Positions 49,030 through 58,651 are shown, counted from the first letter of the stretch. The stretch is DNA of 64,000 bases from Rhizobiaceae bacterium (GCA_027483885.1 JAIXTO010000168.1:1-64000), one strand, 5' to 3'. Notes: generated by a model from the letters alone, not told the origin. Translations and numbers: made by a program.

Positions 49030-49724
49030 CCCAATTGCTGCGCATCGAACAATTGGTCTGCGGTTATGACGACGCCCAGGTGCTGAACCGCATCGACCTT
49101 TCGCTTGGCGAAGGGCAATCGCTGGCCCTGCTCGGGCGCAACGGTGCCGGCAAGACGACGCTGATCAACAGCATTGTCGGGGTGACCACCCATCATGCCG
49201 GCCGCATTCACCTCAACGGCGAAGACATCACGCGGCTCCGCCCGGAACAGCGCGCCGCGCGCGGCATCGGCTGGGTGCCGCAGGAGCGCAACATCTTCCG
49301 ATCGCTGACGGTGGAGGAAAACCTCACCGCCTCCGCCCGCGCCGGCCGCTGGGACCTTTCCACCATCTATGCCATGTTTCCGCGATTGAAGGAGCGCCGC
49401 CGAAACCTTGGCAACCAGCTTTCCGGCGGTGAACAGCAGATGCTGGCCGTGGGCCGCGCCCTGATGCTCAATCCCAAACTCCTGCTTCTCGATGAGCCCC
49501 TGGAAGGGCTGGCACCGATCATCGTGGACGAACTTCTGGCAGCGCTGCGCCGCATCGTCACCGAAGAAGGCCTGGCAGCGATCATCGTGGAGCAGAAGGC
49601 CCGCAAGATCCTGCCGCTGACGGACGAGGCCATCGTCCTCAACCGCGGCAGTATCGCCCTTGCCGCAGCCTCGGGAGACCTCTTGGACAATCCTCACCAG
49701 ATGGACGCGCTGCTGGCGATCTGA
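49026..49724 (+). CDS. Branched-chain amino acid-type ABC ATPase (LivF-like)
   Basis: LLGRNGAGKTTLINSIVGVTTHHAGRIHLNGEDITRLRPEQRAARGIGWVPQERNIF. Confidence 0.93.
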   Translation: MTQLLRIEQLVCGYDDAQVLNRIDLSLGEGQSLALLGRNGAGKTTLINSIVGVTTHHAGRIHLNGEDITRLRPEQRAARGIGWVPQERNIFRSLTVEENLTASARAGRWDLSTIYAMFPRLKERRRNLGNQLSGGEQQMLAVGRALMLNPKLLLLDEPLEGLAPIIVDELLAALRRIVTEEGLAAIIVEQKARKILPLTDEAIVLNRGSIALAAASGDLLDNPHQMDALLAI

Positions 49725-49775
49725 GCCGCAGCCATTCTCCCCCCACCGTGACCAGGCCTGCCCGCAGCCGCGCAT

Positions 49776-49807
49776 AAAAAAGGCACGGCGCTGAAGAACG
49801 CCGTGCC
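49776..49807 (-). terminator. Rho-independent terminator of the autotransporter gene
   Basis: Minus strand reads ggcacggcg-ttcttcag-cgccgtgcc-tttttt: perfect 9-bp stem plus T6, 25 bp downstream of the stop at 49833. Confidence 0.85.
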
Positions 49808-49832
49808 GAAGTGTCCACTTGCAATCGTCAGC

Positions 49833-52800
49833 CTAGAACTTGATGCTCAATTTGCTGCCGAAGATCTGCGACGTGGTCGTCGAACCGAAAGCACCGTCAT
49901 AATAGAGACGCAGCGTTGCGGCTTCGCCGGCAAACACATCCGCGCCGACCGAAGCGCGCCACAGCGTGCGGTCGGTGGACGAGGATACGTTGAACGGCGA
50001 CACACCACCGGTATCGGATGAGAACGTGCCGGCCAGCATGACGCTGTCATCCGAATAGACGCTGACGCCACCGCTCACATAAGGACGGATCAGCATGTCG
50101 TCACCCAGCGCAAACTGGGTGCCGGCCTCCAGCGAGGGCGTGATGCTGAACACCGTCTGGTCGCTCGACTGCATGCTGAGGGCTGCAATGCCGCCGGTTT
50201 CGGTTTCGGCCCCCTGGCGCGAATAGATCATGTCCAGATCGAGGATCGGACGAAGATAGGCATCCTCGTTCTGGAACGTATAGGCGGCGCGCAGGCGGGC
50301 GTTGATGGTGGCAACCTCGGGGCTTCCGGTCAGCGTATCGGAAATGCTGCCGAAGCTGACCTGGCGTGTGGTGTCGTACCAGCCGTAGCTGCCGGAAACA
50401 GAGGCGGCAAACAGGGCAGCGCCCGGCGTGTATTTCAGCACCGCACCGGCATAGGCCGTGCTGCCATCGCTGCTGCCATAGGTGCTGTCGGTGTTTTCGG
50501 TGGAACCACCAAGGCCGAAGCCGAGGCGCCAGTCCGGCGCAATCGCCATCTGGGCACCGCCGGTAAAGCTCCAGCTGTCGGTGTCGGAGCCAACCGTATC
50601 GGCAGTATCGTCGCGAGTGACACGACGGCGCTCCACCTTCACCCAGCCGCATTCGCCTTCAGCACCGAAGAAGCTGGCGCCTTCCGTGACACGGCAGCTC
50701 ATCAGGTTGTTGGTAAAGCCGATATTGGCCACGCGGGCAGCATCCGTGTCAGCCAGAAGCACTTCCGGAGACAGCTGCTCAAGAGCCGCATTGTACTCCT
50801 CGATCGAGCCGAGATTGGCAAGGCTGAGCAGGATGGGTTGGAGGCTGTTTGAGGCTGCGAACGAGCGGTTGAAATAATCGCCAAGCGGCTGGCTGTTGCG
50901 GGTCTGGCCGGCTGGCGAGAAGTTGATGCCGTTGACCGTCACCGTCGCATTGGTGCCGTCATCGGTGACAGAACCGTCGATAACAGGGTTCGACAGAGAC
51001 ATTGTCTGCTCGGTGATCCCCGTTCCGCTTGTCAGGAAGACATAGCTGCTGGCGGTGTTGGCAAGCGAGATGAAGTTCAGATTAAGGCTGCCGTTGAGCT
51101 TTGCCGCGCCCGAGACGGCCAGTGTATCGGAGGTGGCATTGGCGCCGTCGATATCGATCCGCAAGGTGCCGGTGGAGGTGTTTTCGAACGAGCCGATCAC
51201 GCTCGTGCTCGCCACCGTGCCGAATCCGCCCGGCGAGATCGTGCCGGCATTGGTCAGCCAGTTGCCGCTTCCGAGGTCGACGAGCGACCCGGTCTCGAAC
51301 AATGCGTTTGTGCGGTTGGTGAAGCTGTTTGGCCCGGTATCTGCCAGATCGACATTGCCACGGATCGTTCCATAGTTGTCGACAGACGTGTTGGCATTGT
51401 CGCCGGCGATGGCAAGGCCATTGATGCCGGCGCTGTTGGTGAGCGTACCGTAGTTGACGAGCGAGCTGTTGGAACCGTTGACGAAGGTGACAGCAGCACC
51501 CGTAGTGCCGCCGGTCACCGTGCCGGCATTGACAGTCGCAGACAACGAACCCCAACCTTCGAGATAGATGCCGTTCACGCTGCCGGTGAGGTTGCCGGAA
51601 CTGGTCACCGAAACATTGGCATTGATGGAGGAGGCAAAGATCGCATCTCTCGTCGTGGAGCTTATATTGCCCGTATTCGTAACGCTGACATCGTTGGTGT
51701 CGCTGAGGTTCGTCGCATTGATACCATAGAGGCTGGCGGTGATATTGCCCGTATTGGTAACCTCTACCGCTGCCCGAGCCGAAGACGCCACGATGCCGCT
51801 TGCTGCGGTAATGTTGCCCTGCTGCTCAACCTTAACGGTCCGATCATCGCTGAGGTTCGATGCATTGATACCGGCAAGCTTTGCCGTGATGTCACCCGTC
51901 TGGTTGACGTTCACGCCAGCCTGAGCCGAGGACGCGGTAATGCCAGCGCCGTTGGCGGCGGTGATCGCGCCCTGCCACGTGACAGCAACGGCATTCGAGT
52001 TGCTGGTGTTCGACGCATTGATGCCGGCATCATCTGCCACGATGGCACCGCTGCCGTTTACAGTGACCGCGCCCGTGGCGGACGACGCCAGGATACCGTC
52101 CCGATTATAGGCGGTGAGGTCGCCGGTCTGCGTAACGCTGACCGTGCCATTGCCGGTGTTGGAGGCATTGATGCCGTAGAGATCGGCAAGAACCGTGCCG
52201 GTGGATGTCACTGTGACATTGCCGCCATCGGACGAGGCCAGGATGCCGCTGCCGCTGTAGGAGGTCAGGCTGCCATCTGTGTGGGTGACGGTGACGGACT
52301 GGTTGCTAACGTTGCTGGCATCGATACCGTTGGTCTTGGAAAGCAGCCGTCCCGACTGCGTGACCGACACGGCCCCGTTCGGTGAATAGGCAATGATGCC
52401 CGCGCCATCATAGGATTCCACGCCGCCGGTTGCATTGACCGTAACGGCCGAACTGCTGGCATTGCGAACGGTAATGGCGTCGGTCTTTGCCGTAACCGCG
52501 CCGTTGGCGGCAACCGAGGCCGCGCCGTTGGCCGCATAGGCAAGGATACCCTTGCCGTCCCAGGCATAGACGAGACCGGTCTGGTTGACCGTGACGCCTG
52601 ACCCGTTTGTATAGGCGTAGATGCCGTAGGTCTTGGCGGAAAGGTCTCCTGTCGCGATCACGTTGATCGTGCCGTTCGGGGCATTGGACCAGATGGCCGC
52701 CCCGGTATCCGAGGTTACGTTGCCCCTCTGGGTGATTGCGATATTGCCATTGGTGGCATCGACAATGATACCGTCGCTATTGGCCTGCACGGCACCGGTG

Positions 52801-54803
52801 TTGTCGACGGTCACGTTCCCATCGGTCGAATTGGCCAGAATGCCTTTGCCGCTGACCGACCAGATGCCGCCCGATGTCGTGATGTCGAGAGCGCCGCTGC
52901 CAGCTTTGATCGCATGGATCGCATCGGCATCGGAAATGATCATGCCGGCGGACTCAACCTTCAGCGCGCCGTTTGCCGCATAGGCGTCGATGCCGGCGCC
53001 GGCAGACACGTTAACCGAACCGGTCTGCTTAACGGTGACATCGCCATTCTGCGAATTTGCATAAACGCCATAGGTCTTGGCAGACAGATTGCCGTTAGAC
53101 GTCACCGTAATGGCGCCGTTCGGGGCGGACGCAAAGAGTGCAGCATCGTTGTTAGAGGTGACATTGCCGGTCTGATTGATATCAACGGTGGAGTTGGTGG
53201 CAACGCCCTTGATGCCGGCGCCGCTCGACTGGATGACACCCTGGTTGGTGATCGTCACCGTGCCGTTCGATGAGTTCGCATCAATACCGATGCCGCTCGT
53301 GGAGGTGATGTTGCCACTGCGGTTGATGGACGAGGAACCGGTGCCGCGGCTGGACACGACGATTGCCGAGCCCGTGGCCGTAACGGCTCCGGAACCCGTC
53401 AGGGTGGCATTGTCGACACGGGAATCAATGCTGATGCCGATGGCACCGGATGTGATGTCACCTGACTGGACAACCGATGCCGCACCATTGTTGGCCAAGG
53501 CATCGACACCATTGCCTGCGGACGTGATGGTGCCTGTTCCGAGGACGGAAACCGTTCCCGTTGTGGAACGGGCCACGATGCCTCGACCCACGCTGGAATT
53601 GATCGTGCCGGACTGGTTGACCGTGACGTTGCCACCTGCGGCATAGGCGTTGATCGCATCATTCGTGGAGGTGATGGAACCGTTGTTGGTGACGATCACG
53701 CCGCCGTTCAGGCCTATTGCCTCGATGCCATATCCATCGCGCGCGATCAGCGAGCCGGTGTGGCTAACATTGACGACGGTCGTTGCCGTCTCTTCCGCCG
53801 AACTGGCATGAATGCCTGTGCCGCCGGCATCGATATCGCCGGTGACCGTCAGAGACACAGCGCCCCGCGCTTCGGCCCACAGACCATCGTCTGTTGTCGT
53901 GGTGATGTTGCCGACATGGGTGGCCAGAACCGTGCCCGCCGCACCATGGCTCTCCAGGTGCAGGCCCTGCGTGCCGGAGACGATATTGCCTGTGGTGGCA
54001 GAGGCGATGGAACCGTTGCTGAAGCCATAGATGCCATAACCGGTTGTGGCATTGATAGCGGCATCGCTCTTGATATCGAGAAGGCCGTTTCCGTTCGAGG
54101 CAAGGTTGATGCCATCGACGGACGCGTTGATCGTTGCCGTGTTGACCAGCTTGATAGCGCCCGCCTGCGCGGGGTCGATGCCGGTATCGGCAACGATGCC
54201 GGAGCCGGCATTCGAGGTGAGGCTGCCGGCCACATTGAGGTCGATCGTGCCCGTCGACTGGCCATGCACCTTTATGGCGTCGAGCTGGGCCTGAACGACA
54301 CCGCCTATGGTGACATCGATATCACCTTCCGTATCCACATAGATGCCGTGGGCAGCGTCCGAACTGAGATTGCCGGTCAGATTAAGGCTGATCGCCTCAC
54401 CACCAAGGCTTCGTGCTTCAATCGCATCGGCATCCGCCCCGCTGGCAGAAAGTGTCTGGGTGGTATTGAGATTGATGATGATCGGCCCGTTGGTCGAGAC
54501 GAAGTTGATGACGTCTTCTCCGGAAACGCCATTGACATCACCGGTCAGGTTCGTGACGCCGAGTGTCGTGATCGGATCGGTGACGGGCGAAAAGCTGCTG
54601 ATTGCGCCATCGCAACTGCGGATGCTGCCAACGTCAAGGCATGCAGCCTCCGCGGTGCTGCCGGTCGCGGCCCATAACAGCCCAATCGCCGTTCCCGCCA
54701 TCAGCCCCGTCAGCGAACAGCTTGAAGCGCGCCGACGAAGGAGGCCGTTTGCAGATCCGTTCTGTCCTTTGGATGAAACACTCTTTTGTTTCGGGCTCAT
54801 CAT
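49833..54803 (-). CDS. Large (1656 aa) autotransporter with repetitive beta-helical passenger and C-terminal beta-barrel
   Basis: Extended signal region ...SLTGLMAGTAIGLLWAATGSTAEA; many GxI/GT...V.QTG.v.a..GI.A repeats; barrel ending ...TTTSQIFGSKLSIKF. Confidence 0.88.
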   Translation of the reverse strand: MMSPKQKSVSSKGQNGSANGLLRRRASSCSLTGLMAGTAIGLLWAATGSTAEAACLDVGSIRSCDGAISSFSPVTDPITTLGVTNLTGDVNGVSGEDVINFVSTNGPIIINLNTTQTLSASGADADAIEARSLGGEAISLNLTGNLSSDAAHGIYVDTEGDIDVTIGGVVQAQLDAIKVHGQSTGTIDLNVAGSLTSNAGSGIVADTGIDPAQAGAIKLVNTATINASVDGINLASNGNGLLDIKSDAAINATTGYGIYGFSNGSIASATTGNIVSGTQGLHLESHGAAGTVLATHVGNITTTTDDGLWAEARGAVSLTVTGDIDAGGTGIHASSAEETATTVVNVSHTGSLIARDGYGIEAIGLNGGVIVTNNGSITSTNDAINAYAAGGNVTVNQSGTINSSVGRGIVARSTTGTVSVLGTGTITSAGNGVDALANNGAASVVQSGDITSGAIGISIDSRVDNATLTGSGAVTATGSAIVVSSRGTGSSSINRSGNITSTSGIGIDANSSNGTVTITNQGVIQSSGAGIKGVATNSTVDINQTGNVTSNNDAALFASAPNGAITVTSNGNLSAKTYGVYANSQNGDVTVKQTGSVNVSAGAGIDAYAANGALKVESAGMIISDADAIHAIKAGSGALDITTSGGIWSVSGKGILANSTDGNVTVDNTGAVQANSDGIIVDATNGNIAITQRGNVTSDTGAAIWSNAPNGTINVIATGDLSAKTYGIYAYTNGSGVTVNQTGLVYAWDGKGILAYAANGAASVAANGAVTAKTDAITVRNASSSAVTVNATGGVESYDGAGIIAYSPNGAVSVTQSGRLLSKTNGIDASNVSNQSVTVTHTDGSLTSYSGSGILASSDGGNVTVTSTGTVLADLYGINASNTGNGTVSVTQTGDLTAYNRDGILASSATGAVTVNGSGAIVADDAGINASNTSNSNAVAVTWQGAITAANGAGITASSAQAGVNVNQTGDITAKLAGINASNLSDDRTVKVEQQGNITAASGIVASSARAAVEVTNTGNITASLYGINATNLSDTNDVSVTNTGNISSTTRDAIFASSINANVSVTSSGNLTGSVNGIYLEGWGSLSATVNAGTVTGGTTGAAVTFVNGSNSSLVNYGTLTNSAGINGLAIAGDNANTSVDNYGTIRGNVDLADTGPNSFTNRTNALFETGSLVDLGSGNWLTNAGTISPGGFGTVASTSVIGSFENTSTGTLRIDIDGANATSDTLAVSGAAKLNGSLNLNFISLANTASSYVFLTSGTGITEQTMSLSNPVIDGSVTDDGTNATVTVNGINFSPAGQTRNSQPLGDYFNRSFAASNSLQPILLSLANLGSIEEYNAALEQLSPEVLLADTDAARVANIGFTNNLMSCRVTEGASFFGAEGECGWVKVERRRVTRDDTADTVGSDTDSWSFTGGAQMAIAPDWRLGFGLGGSTENTDSTYGSSDGSTAYAGAVLKYTPGAALFAASVSGSYGWYDTTRQVSFGSISDTLTGSPEVATINARLRAAYTFQNEDAYLRPILDLDMIYSRQGAETETGGIAALSMQSSDQTVFSITPSLEAGTQFALGDDMLIRPYVSGGVSVYSDDSVMLAGTFSSDTGGVSPFNVSSSTDRTLWRASVGADVFAGEAATLRLYYDGAFGSTTTSQIFGSKLSIKF
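51500..54300 (-). repeat. Degenerate tandem protein repeats in the autotransporter passenger
   Basis: Recurring units such as GNVTVTSTGTVLADLYGINASNTG / GTVSVTQTGDLTAYNRDGILASSATG / AVTVNGSGAIVADDAGINASNTS; approximate boundaries. Confidence 0.7.
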
Positions 54804-54896
54804 GTACCCTCCCCGTATCTTATTGATTGGTCGAAACTTTACTGCGTTATGTTCTGCAAGATCGGCCGCTTCAGCGACCCGTCTGTGGCTGCCGGC

Positions 54897-57221
54897 TCAT
54901 CGATCGGCAATTTCGTTGATCTCTGCCGGCCTCTTCTCATCCAGTATCGATGGCCCTGCGGCCTGCTTGGAGCCGGCCACAGCCTGCCCACTGGGCGGCC
55001 AGGTGAAAAACTTCGAAGGCCCGAGCGCAACGGCAAGGAATGCGATGACCGCTGCCATGTTGCGCAGCACAATTGCCGACCTGCCTGCCGGCAGCACACG
55101 AGGCCGCCTTGCAACAATGCCAGGCCAGCGCAATGCGAGTGCAGACACAACAGCGGCGCTTCTTTCGCGCATCGACAGCGCGATGTCGGCAAGGCCATCG
55201 CGGATGCCGACAAAACGGTAAAGGCCGTAACCGTAGAGCGTTGTGTTGAGAGCCGGAATGAGCGTGCCGAGATACTCGTGCGACAGAAGGCCCTGCACGA
55301 CGTAAAATGCCATCAGCAGCAACATCAGACAGTTGAAGATGAAGCTGTAGGGCGGAATGAACGTGCGATCGGCGACCTTCGGCGTTCTGGTGAAGCTTGC
55401 CTTGCGCCCTGTGATCATCTGCCGGACCGACGAGACGATACCGGCAAAGCTGACCGGCAACAGCATGAGGTTCAGCGCGCAGACGTGAAACAGGTCGGTG
55501 AAGCGATAGCCCAAGCGCTTGAGATCGCTCGCATACAGGATGAAGTAGGGAGCAATAGCCACCGGCGTCCACATCAGCGCCTTGCTGTCCGTGGGGGACC
55601 AGACCATCAGCAAGAAGACAGCAATGTTTCCGAGAAGCGGCGACAACAGGTAGTTGGTCCTGAGCACCAGTTCCGGCAACCGGCGCAATCGCCCCGGCGT
55701 GCGCAGATAATTGCGCAGCAATGTCGGGAAAATGATCAGGCCACCATTGCTCCAGCGCTTGCGCTGAATGGCAAGCGCACCGAAATCAGCCGGCGTTGCA
55801 CTATAGGCAAGCGGCGTCAGATAGTTGTGAACGTGCCAGCCCGCATCCAGCAGATCGATCGTGGATCCGGTATCCTCGATGACCGTCTCGTCCTGGATAA
55901 AGACAAGACAGGTCTTGCCCCCGTCCGTCTGCTCGCGCGCGATCATCTTCAAGGCGTCGAAGCGGATGAGAGCATTGGCGCCCACCCAATAGGCCGCGTG
56001 GAAGAATGTGCTTCCCTGGTGCGCCAGATATTGAATGTCGGTGGTGGCGCCTGCAATGCGCTCCACCAGAGACGTGCTGTTGGGAAAACTGAGATAGGGC
56101 GTCTGCGCGACGGCGACCGACGGTTGGTCGCGCAGCAGATGCGTGAGCCGGAGCATGTAGTCGCCGAGGATGAGGCTATCGGCATCCAGCGTCAGCACAA
56201 AATCCGGCTGCTCGACGGTCAGATCGGCTGTCGCACCGGAGGCCGGCACCAGAACGCGACCGGCGCCCGTCGTTTCGACATTGAACCGCTTGCCCATCAG
56301 GCCAATGTAGGAATTGAGGTTCATCGCCTTGTTGGGCGCATGCGACAGGTTGGCAAAGCTCTTGCGCTCGAACACGCTGATGTTGGTGCAGAACAGCGAC
56401 GCAAGGACCCGGTAGTGGTGATCGATCTGGCCTTCGCAGAGGTTCGTATCTGCCAGCGACGTTCCGACTTCCCGATAAAATCGCGCCAGATCCCGCAGCA
56501 CGCGCTCCACGAAGAAGGTATCGACATGGCGAAACTCGGCCGATGTCTGCGCCACGAATTCCAGCGAAAGCCTTTCCAGCCAAGCACTCGCATCCGCATA
56601 CAGCAGGGCGATGCGCGCAGTTTCCCAGGACAAGGCGCGCACGCCGACTGCCTTGCGATTTTGCCAGTCCGCCGCCGCCTCGCGCATCGGCTTCATCACC
56701 GTTTCGATCGCCTCGACGACGTCTGCGGCGGCAGCGCGTGAACGCTCGAGCGATGCGGCGTCTGCGGCGGGATCATCGATCAGCAGCACGATGCGCCGAT
56801 TGCGGTAGCGCGCAACCGCCGCAGACAGCAGCGTCATGGCGATGACCCGTCGTTCTTCCCGATAGGAGGGAATGAGAACGGTAATCGACGGCGCCTTCTC
56901 TTCGAAAAGATAGGCGGCTTCGCCGTCATCCAGACTGTTGCCACGGCCACCACGCCGGGCAAGCCCATAACGGCTGAGTTCGTATGAGAAACAGCAAAAG
57001 AGCAGACAGAGCAGGATCGACGCATACAAAAAGCGGTGGAGAAGCGGAATGTCTGCGATGAAAAGCACGAAATAGATAAAAGAAAAGCACAGAACAACAG
57101 AGGCAACAGAAACAGCGGCCGAAAACGCCGTTTCCTTCCAGCCGAAACCTCCAAGATGGAGAGACCTGTATATTAGTTTATTCAAAACCAAGAAATTATT
57201 CCTGCATCGATTCCCCATCAA
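54897..57221 (-). CDS. Large membrane-bound GT2 family glycosyltransferase (processive/cellulose-synthase-like)
   Basis: TVLIPSYREERR...FVLTLDADSLI...FIQDETVIEDTGSTIDLLDAGW...AIQRKRWSNGG; N- and C-terminal TM clusters. Confidence 0.8.
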   Translation of the reverse strand: MMGNRCRNNFLVLNKLIYRSLHLGGFGWKETAFSAAVSVASVVLCFSFIYFVLFIADIPLLHRFLYASILLCLLFCCFSYELSRYGLARRGGRGNSLDDGEAAYLFEEKAPSITVLIPSYREERRVIAMTLLSAAVARYRNRRIVLLIDDPAADAASLERSRAAAADVVEAIETVMKPMREAAADWQNRKAVGVRALSWETARIALLYADASAWLERLSLEFVAQTSAEFRHVDTFFVERVLRDLARFYREVGTSLADTNLCEGQIDHHYRVLASLFCTNISVFERKSFANLSHAPNKAMNLNSYIGLMGKRFNVETTGAGRVLVPASGATADLTVEQPDFVLTLDADSLILGDYMLRLTHLLRDQPSVAVAQTPYLSFPNSTSLVERIAGATTDIQYLAHQGSTFFHAAYWVGANALIRFDALKMIAREQTDGGKTCLVFIQDETVIEDTGSTIDLLDAGWHVHNYLTPLAYSATPADFGALAIQRKRWSNGGLIIFPTLLRNYLRTPGRLRRLPELVLRTNYLLSPLLGNIAVFLLMVWSPTDSKALMWTPVAIAPYFILYASDLKRLGYRFTDLFHVCALNLMLLPVSFAGIVSSVRQMITGRKASFTRTPKVADRTFIPPYSFIFNCLMLLLMAFYVVQGLLSHEYLGTLIPALNTTLYGYGLYRFVGIRDGLADIALSMRERSAAVVSALALRWPGIVARRPRVLPAGRSAIVLRNMAAVIAFLAVALGPSKFFTWPPSGQAVAGSKQAAGPSILDEKRPAEINEIADR

Positions 57222-57312
57222 CGGACGATGTATTACAGGAAAAATTCCATTTGCAAATTCATTGTGGCAATTGACTTACATTTTATGTACTTTTTCGCTG
57301 TCGGATAAAATC

Positions 57313-58287
57313 ATGATTACTTGTAATAATAAAAACTGGAGCCTTCGCGCTGTGCTGTTTGAGAATTGCGACCAGAGACCCGTTCCATTTGCCGGATGGC
57401 GCACGCTTGCTTGCCATCTGCGCCGCTTTTTGCGCCTGCGCTTCCTGGTCGTGACGGCGGTTTCGCTTGCGGCCTGTGGCTGCGTCACGGCCCAGTCGAC
57501 CTATCCTGACATGGTCAACGCCGGTGATGCGGCAATGGCCAACCGGCAATACGCATCCGCACTGCGCTCCTACATGAAGGCGGCGCAACGGGACGATTCC
57601 TGGGGGGAACTCAATGTCGCCAAGATCCATGAAAACGGCCAGGGCGTTCCAAAGGATGATGCCGTTGCTGCCGAATGGTATGCCAAATCCGCCAACCACG
57701 GAAATCCCTGGGCGATGAACGGCCTCGGCTCGCTTTATGAAGAAGGACGCGGCGTGCCAAAGGACCTGGCAAAGGCTGCCGATCTCTATGCGCGCTCGGC
57801 AAGCCAGGGAAACCCCTGGGGCCTTTACAATCAGGCCCGGGCGCTTGAAAACGGCTTCGCTGGCCAGAAGGATCCCGCCAAGAGCCTTGCCCTTTACCAG
57901 AAGGCCGCAACGCTTGGAAATTCCTGGGCGCAATACACGTTGGGCGACAAGTATGCCGCAGGCGAAGGCGTGCCGGCCAGCAACAAGATTGCGGTTGATT
58001 GGTATCGGAAATCGGCAGATCAGGGCAATGCCTGGAGCCAGTACAAGCTCGGCGTGCTGCTGGAAGGCACAGCCGACGTTCCCGCCGACCTGCCCACCGC
58101 ATTCGGTTATTACAAGAAGGCAGCCGCTCAGGGCAATGCGCTGGCGCAGGCCAATATGGCCCGAATGCTGGAAAACGGCCAGGGCACCACAGCCAATACC
58201 GAAGAGGCCCTGCGCGCCTACAAGCAGTCAGCCGCAAACGGCGGCCCGGCCTGGATTTCAGCACGGATAAAGGCACTCCAGAAATAA
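57313..58287 (+). CDS. Sel1-like repeat lipoprotein (start uncertain; ORF opens at 57262)
   Basis: Lipobox-like VSLAACG; multiple Sel1 repeats (AAEWYAKSANHGNPWAMNGLGSLYEEGRGVPKDLAKAADLYARSASQGNPWG...). Confidence 0.8.
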   Translation: MITCNNKNWSLRAVLFENCDQRPVPFAGWRTLACHLRRFLRLRFLVVTAVSLAACGCVTAQSTYPDMVNAGDAAMANRQYASALRSYMKAAQRDDSWGELNVAKIHENGQGVPKDDAVAAEWYAKSANHGNPWAMNGLGSLYEEGRGVPKDLAKAADLYARSASQGNPWGLYNQARALENGFAGQKDPAKSLALYQKAATLGNSWAQYTLGDKYAAGEGVPASNKIAVDWYRKSADQGNAWSQYKLGVLLEGTADVPADLPTAFGYYKKAAAQGNALAQANMARMLENGQGTTANTEEALRAYKQSAANGGPAWISARIKALQK

Positions 58288-58572
58288 CCAAGCAGACCGG
58301 CGGAGATAGCGAGGGCCAGCAGGGCGCCGGTTGGGAAACCGATTTGCCCCGCGGCTCGCATGCCATTCTTTCCGATCACCGGTCGGCCCGCTCACTGCGA
58401 ACCAAGGCGTGACGACCAAGGGTGCGCGCTGCGGACAAGCAGAAGCGCCGGTATGTGGCAAAAACGAAGGCGCTCTTTTTCCCGGCGCTCAGGATCTTCT
58501 GCTGTGCAGCAGCAAGGGCTGCGCTGCAAGGCAGGCACCGTTGACGCAGCGGCTTCCGGCGCGCGCCAGATC

Positions 58573-58600
58573 TGGAGCGCCCGGATAAACGGGCGCTCCA
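58573..58600. terminator. Strong hairpin between Sel1 gene and substrate-binding protein gene
   Basis: Perfect 11-bp stem tggagcgcccg / cgggcgctcca with 6-nt loop gataaa; no clear U tract. Confidence 0.5.
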
Positions 58601-58651
58601 GTCCTTCAGCATAGGCTTGGCAGCTCAGAGCCTCCGCTTCACCTGCCCCTC

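Noticed and set aside
51500-54300. Periodic repeats considered as a CRISPR array or non-coding tandem repeat
   Set aside because: Units are degenerate and keep an open reading frame through the autotransporter; no constant repeat/variable spacer architecture.
54786-56741. 651-aa plus-strand ORF overlapping the GT2 and autotransporter start
   Set aside because: Antisense to the GT2 with clear GT2 motifs on the other strand; composition (R/Q/D/H-rich) is typical of an antisense shadow ORF.
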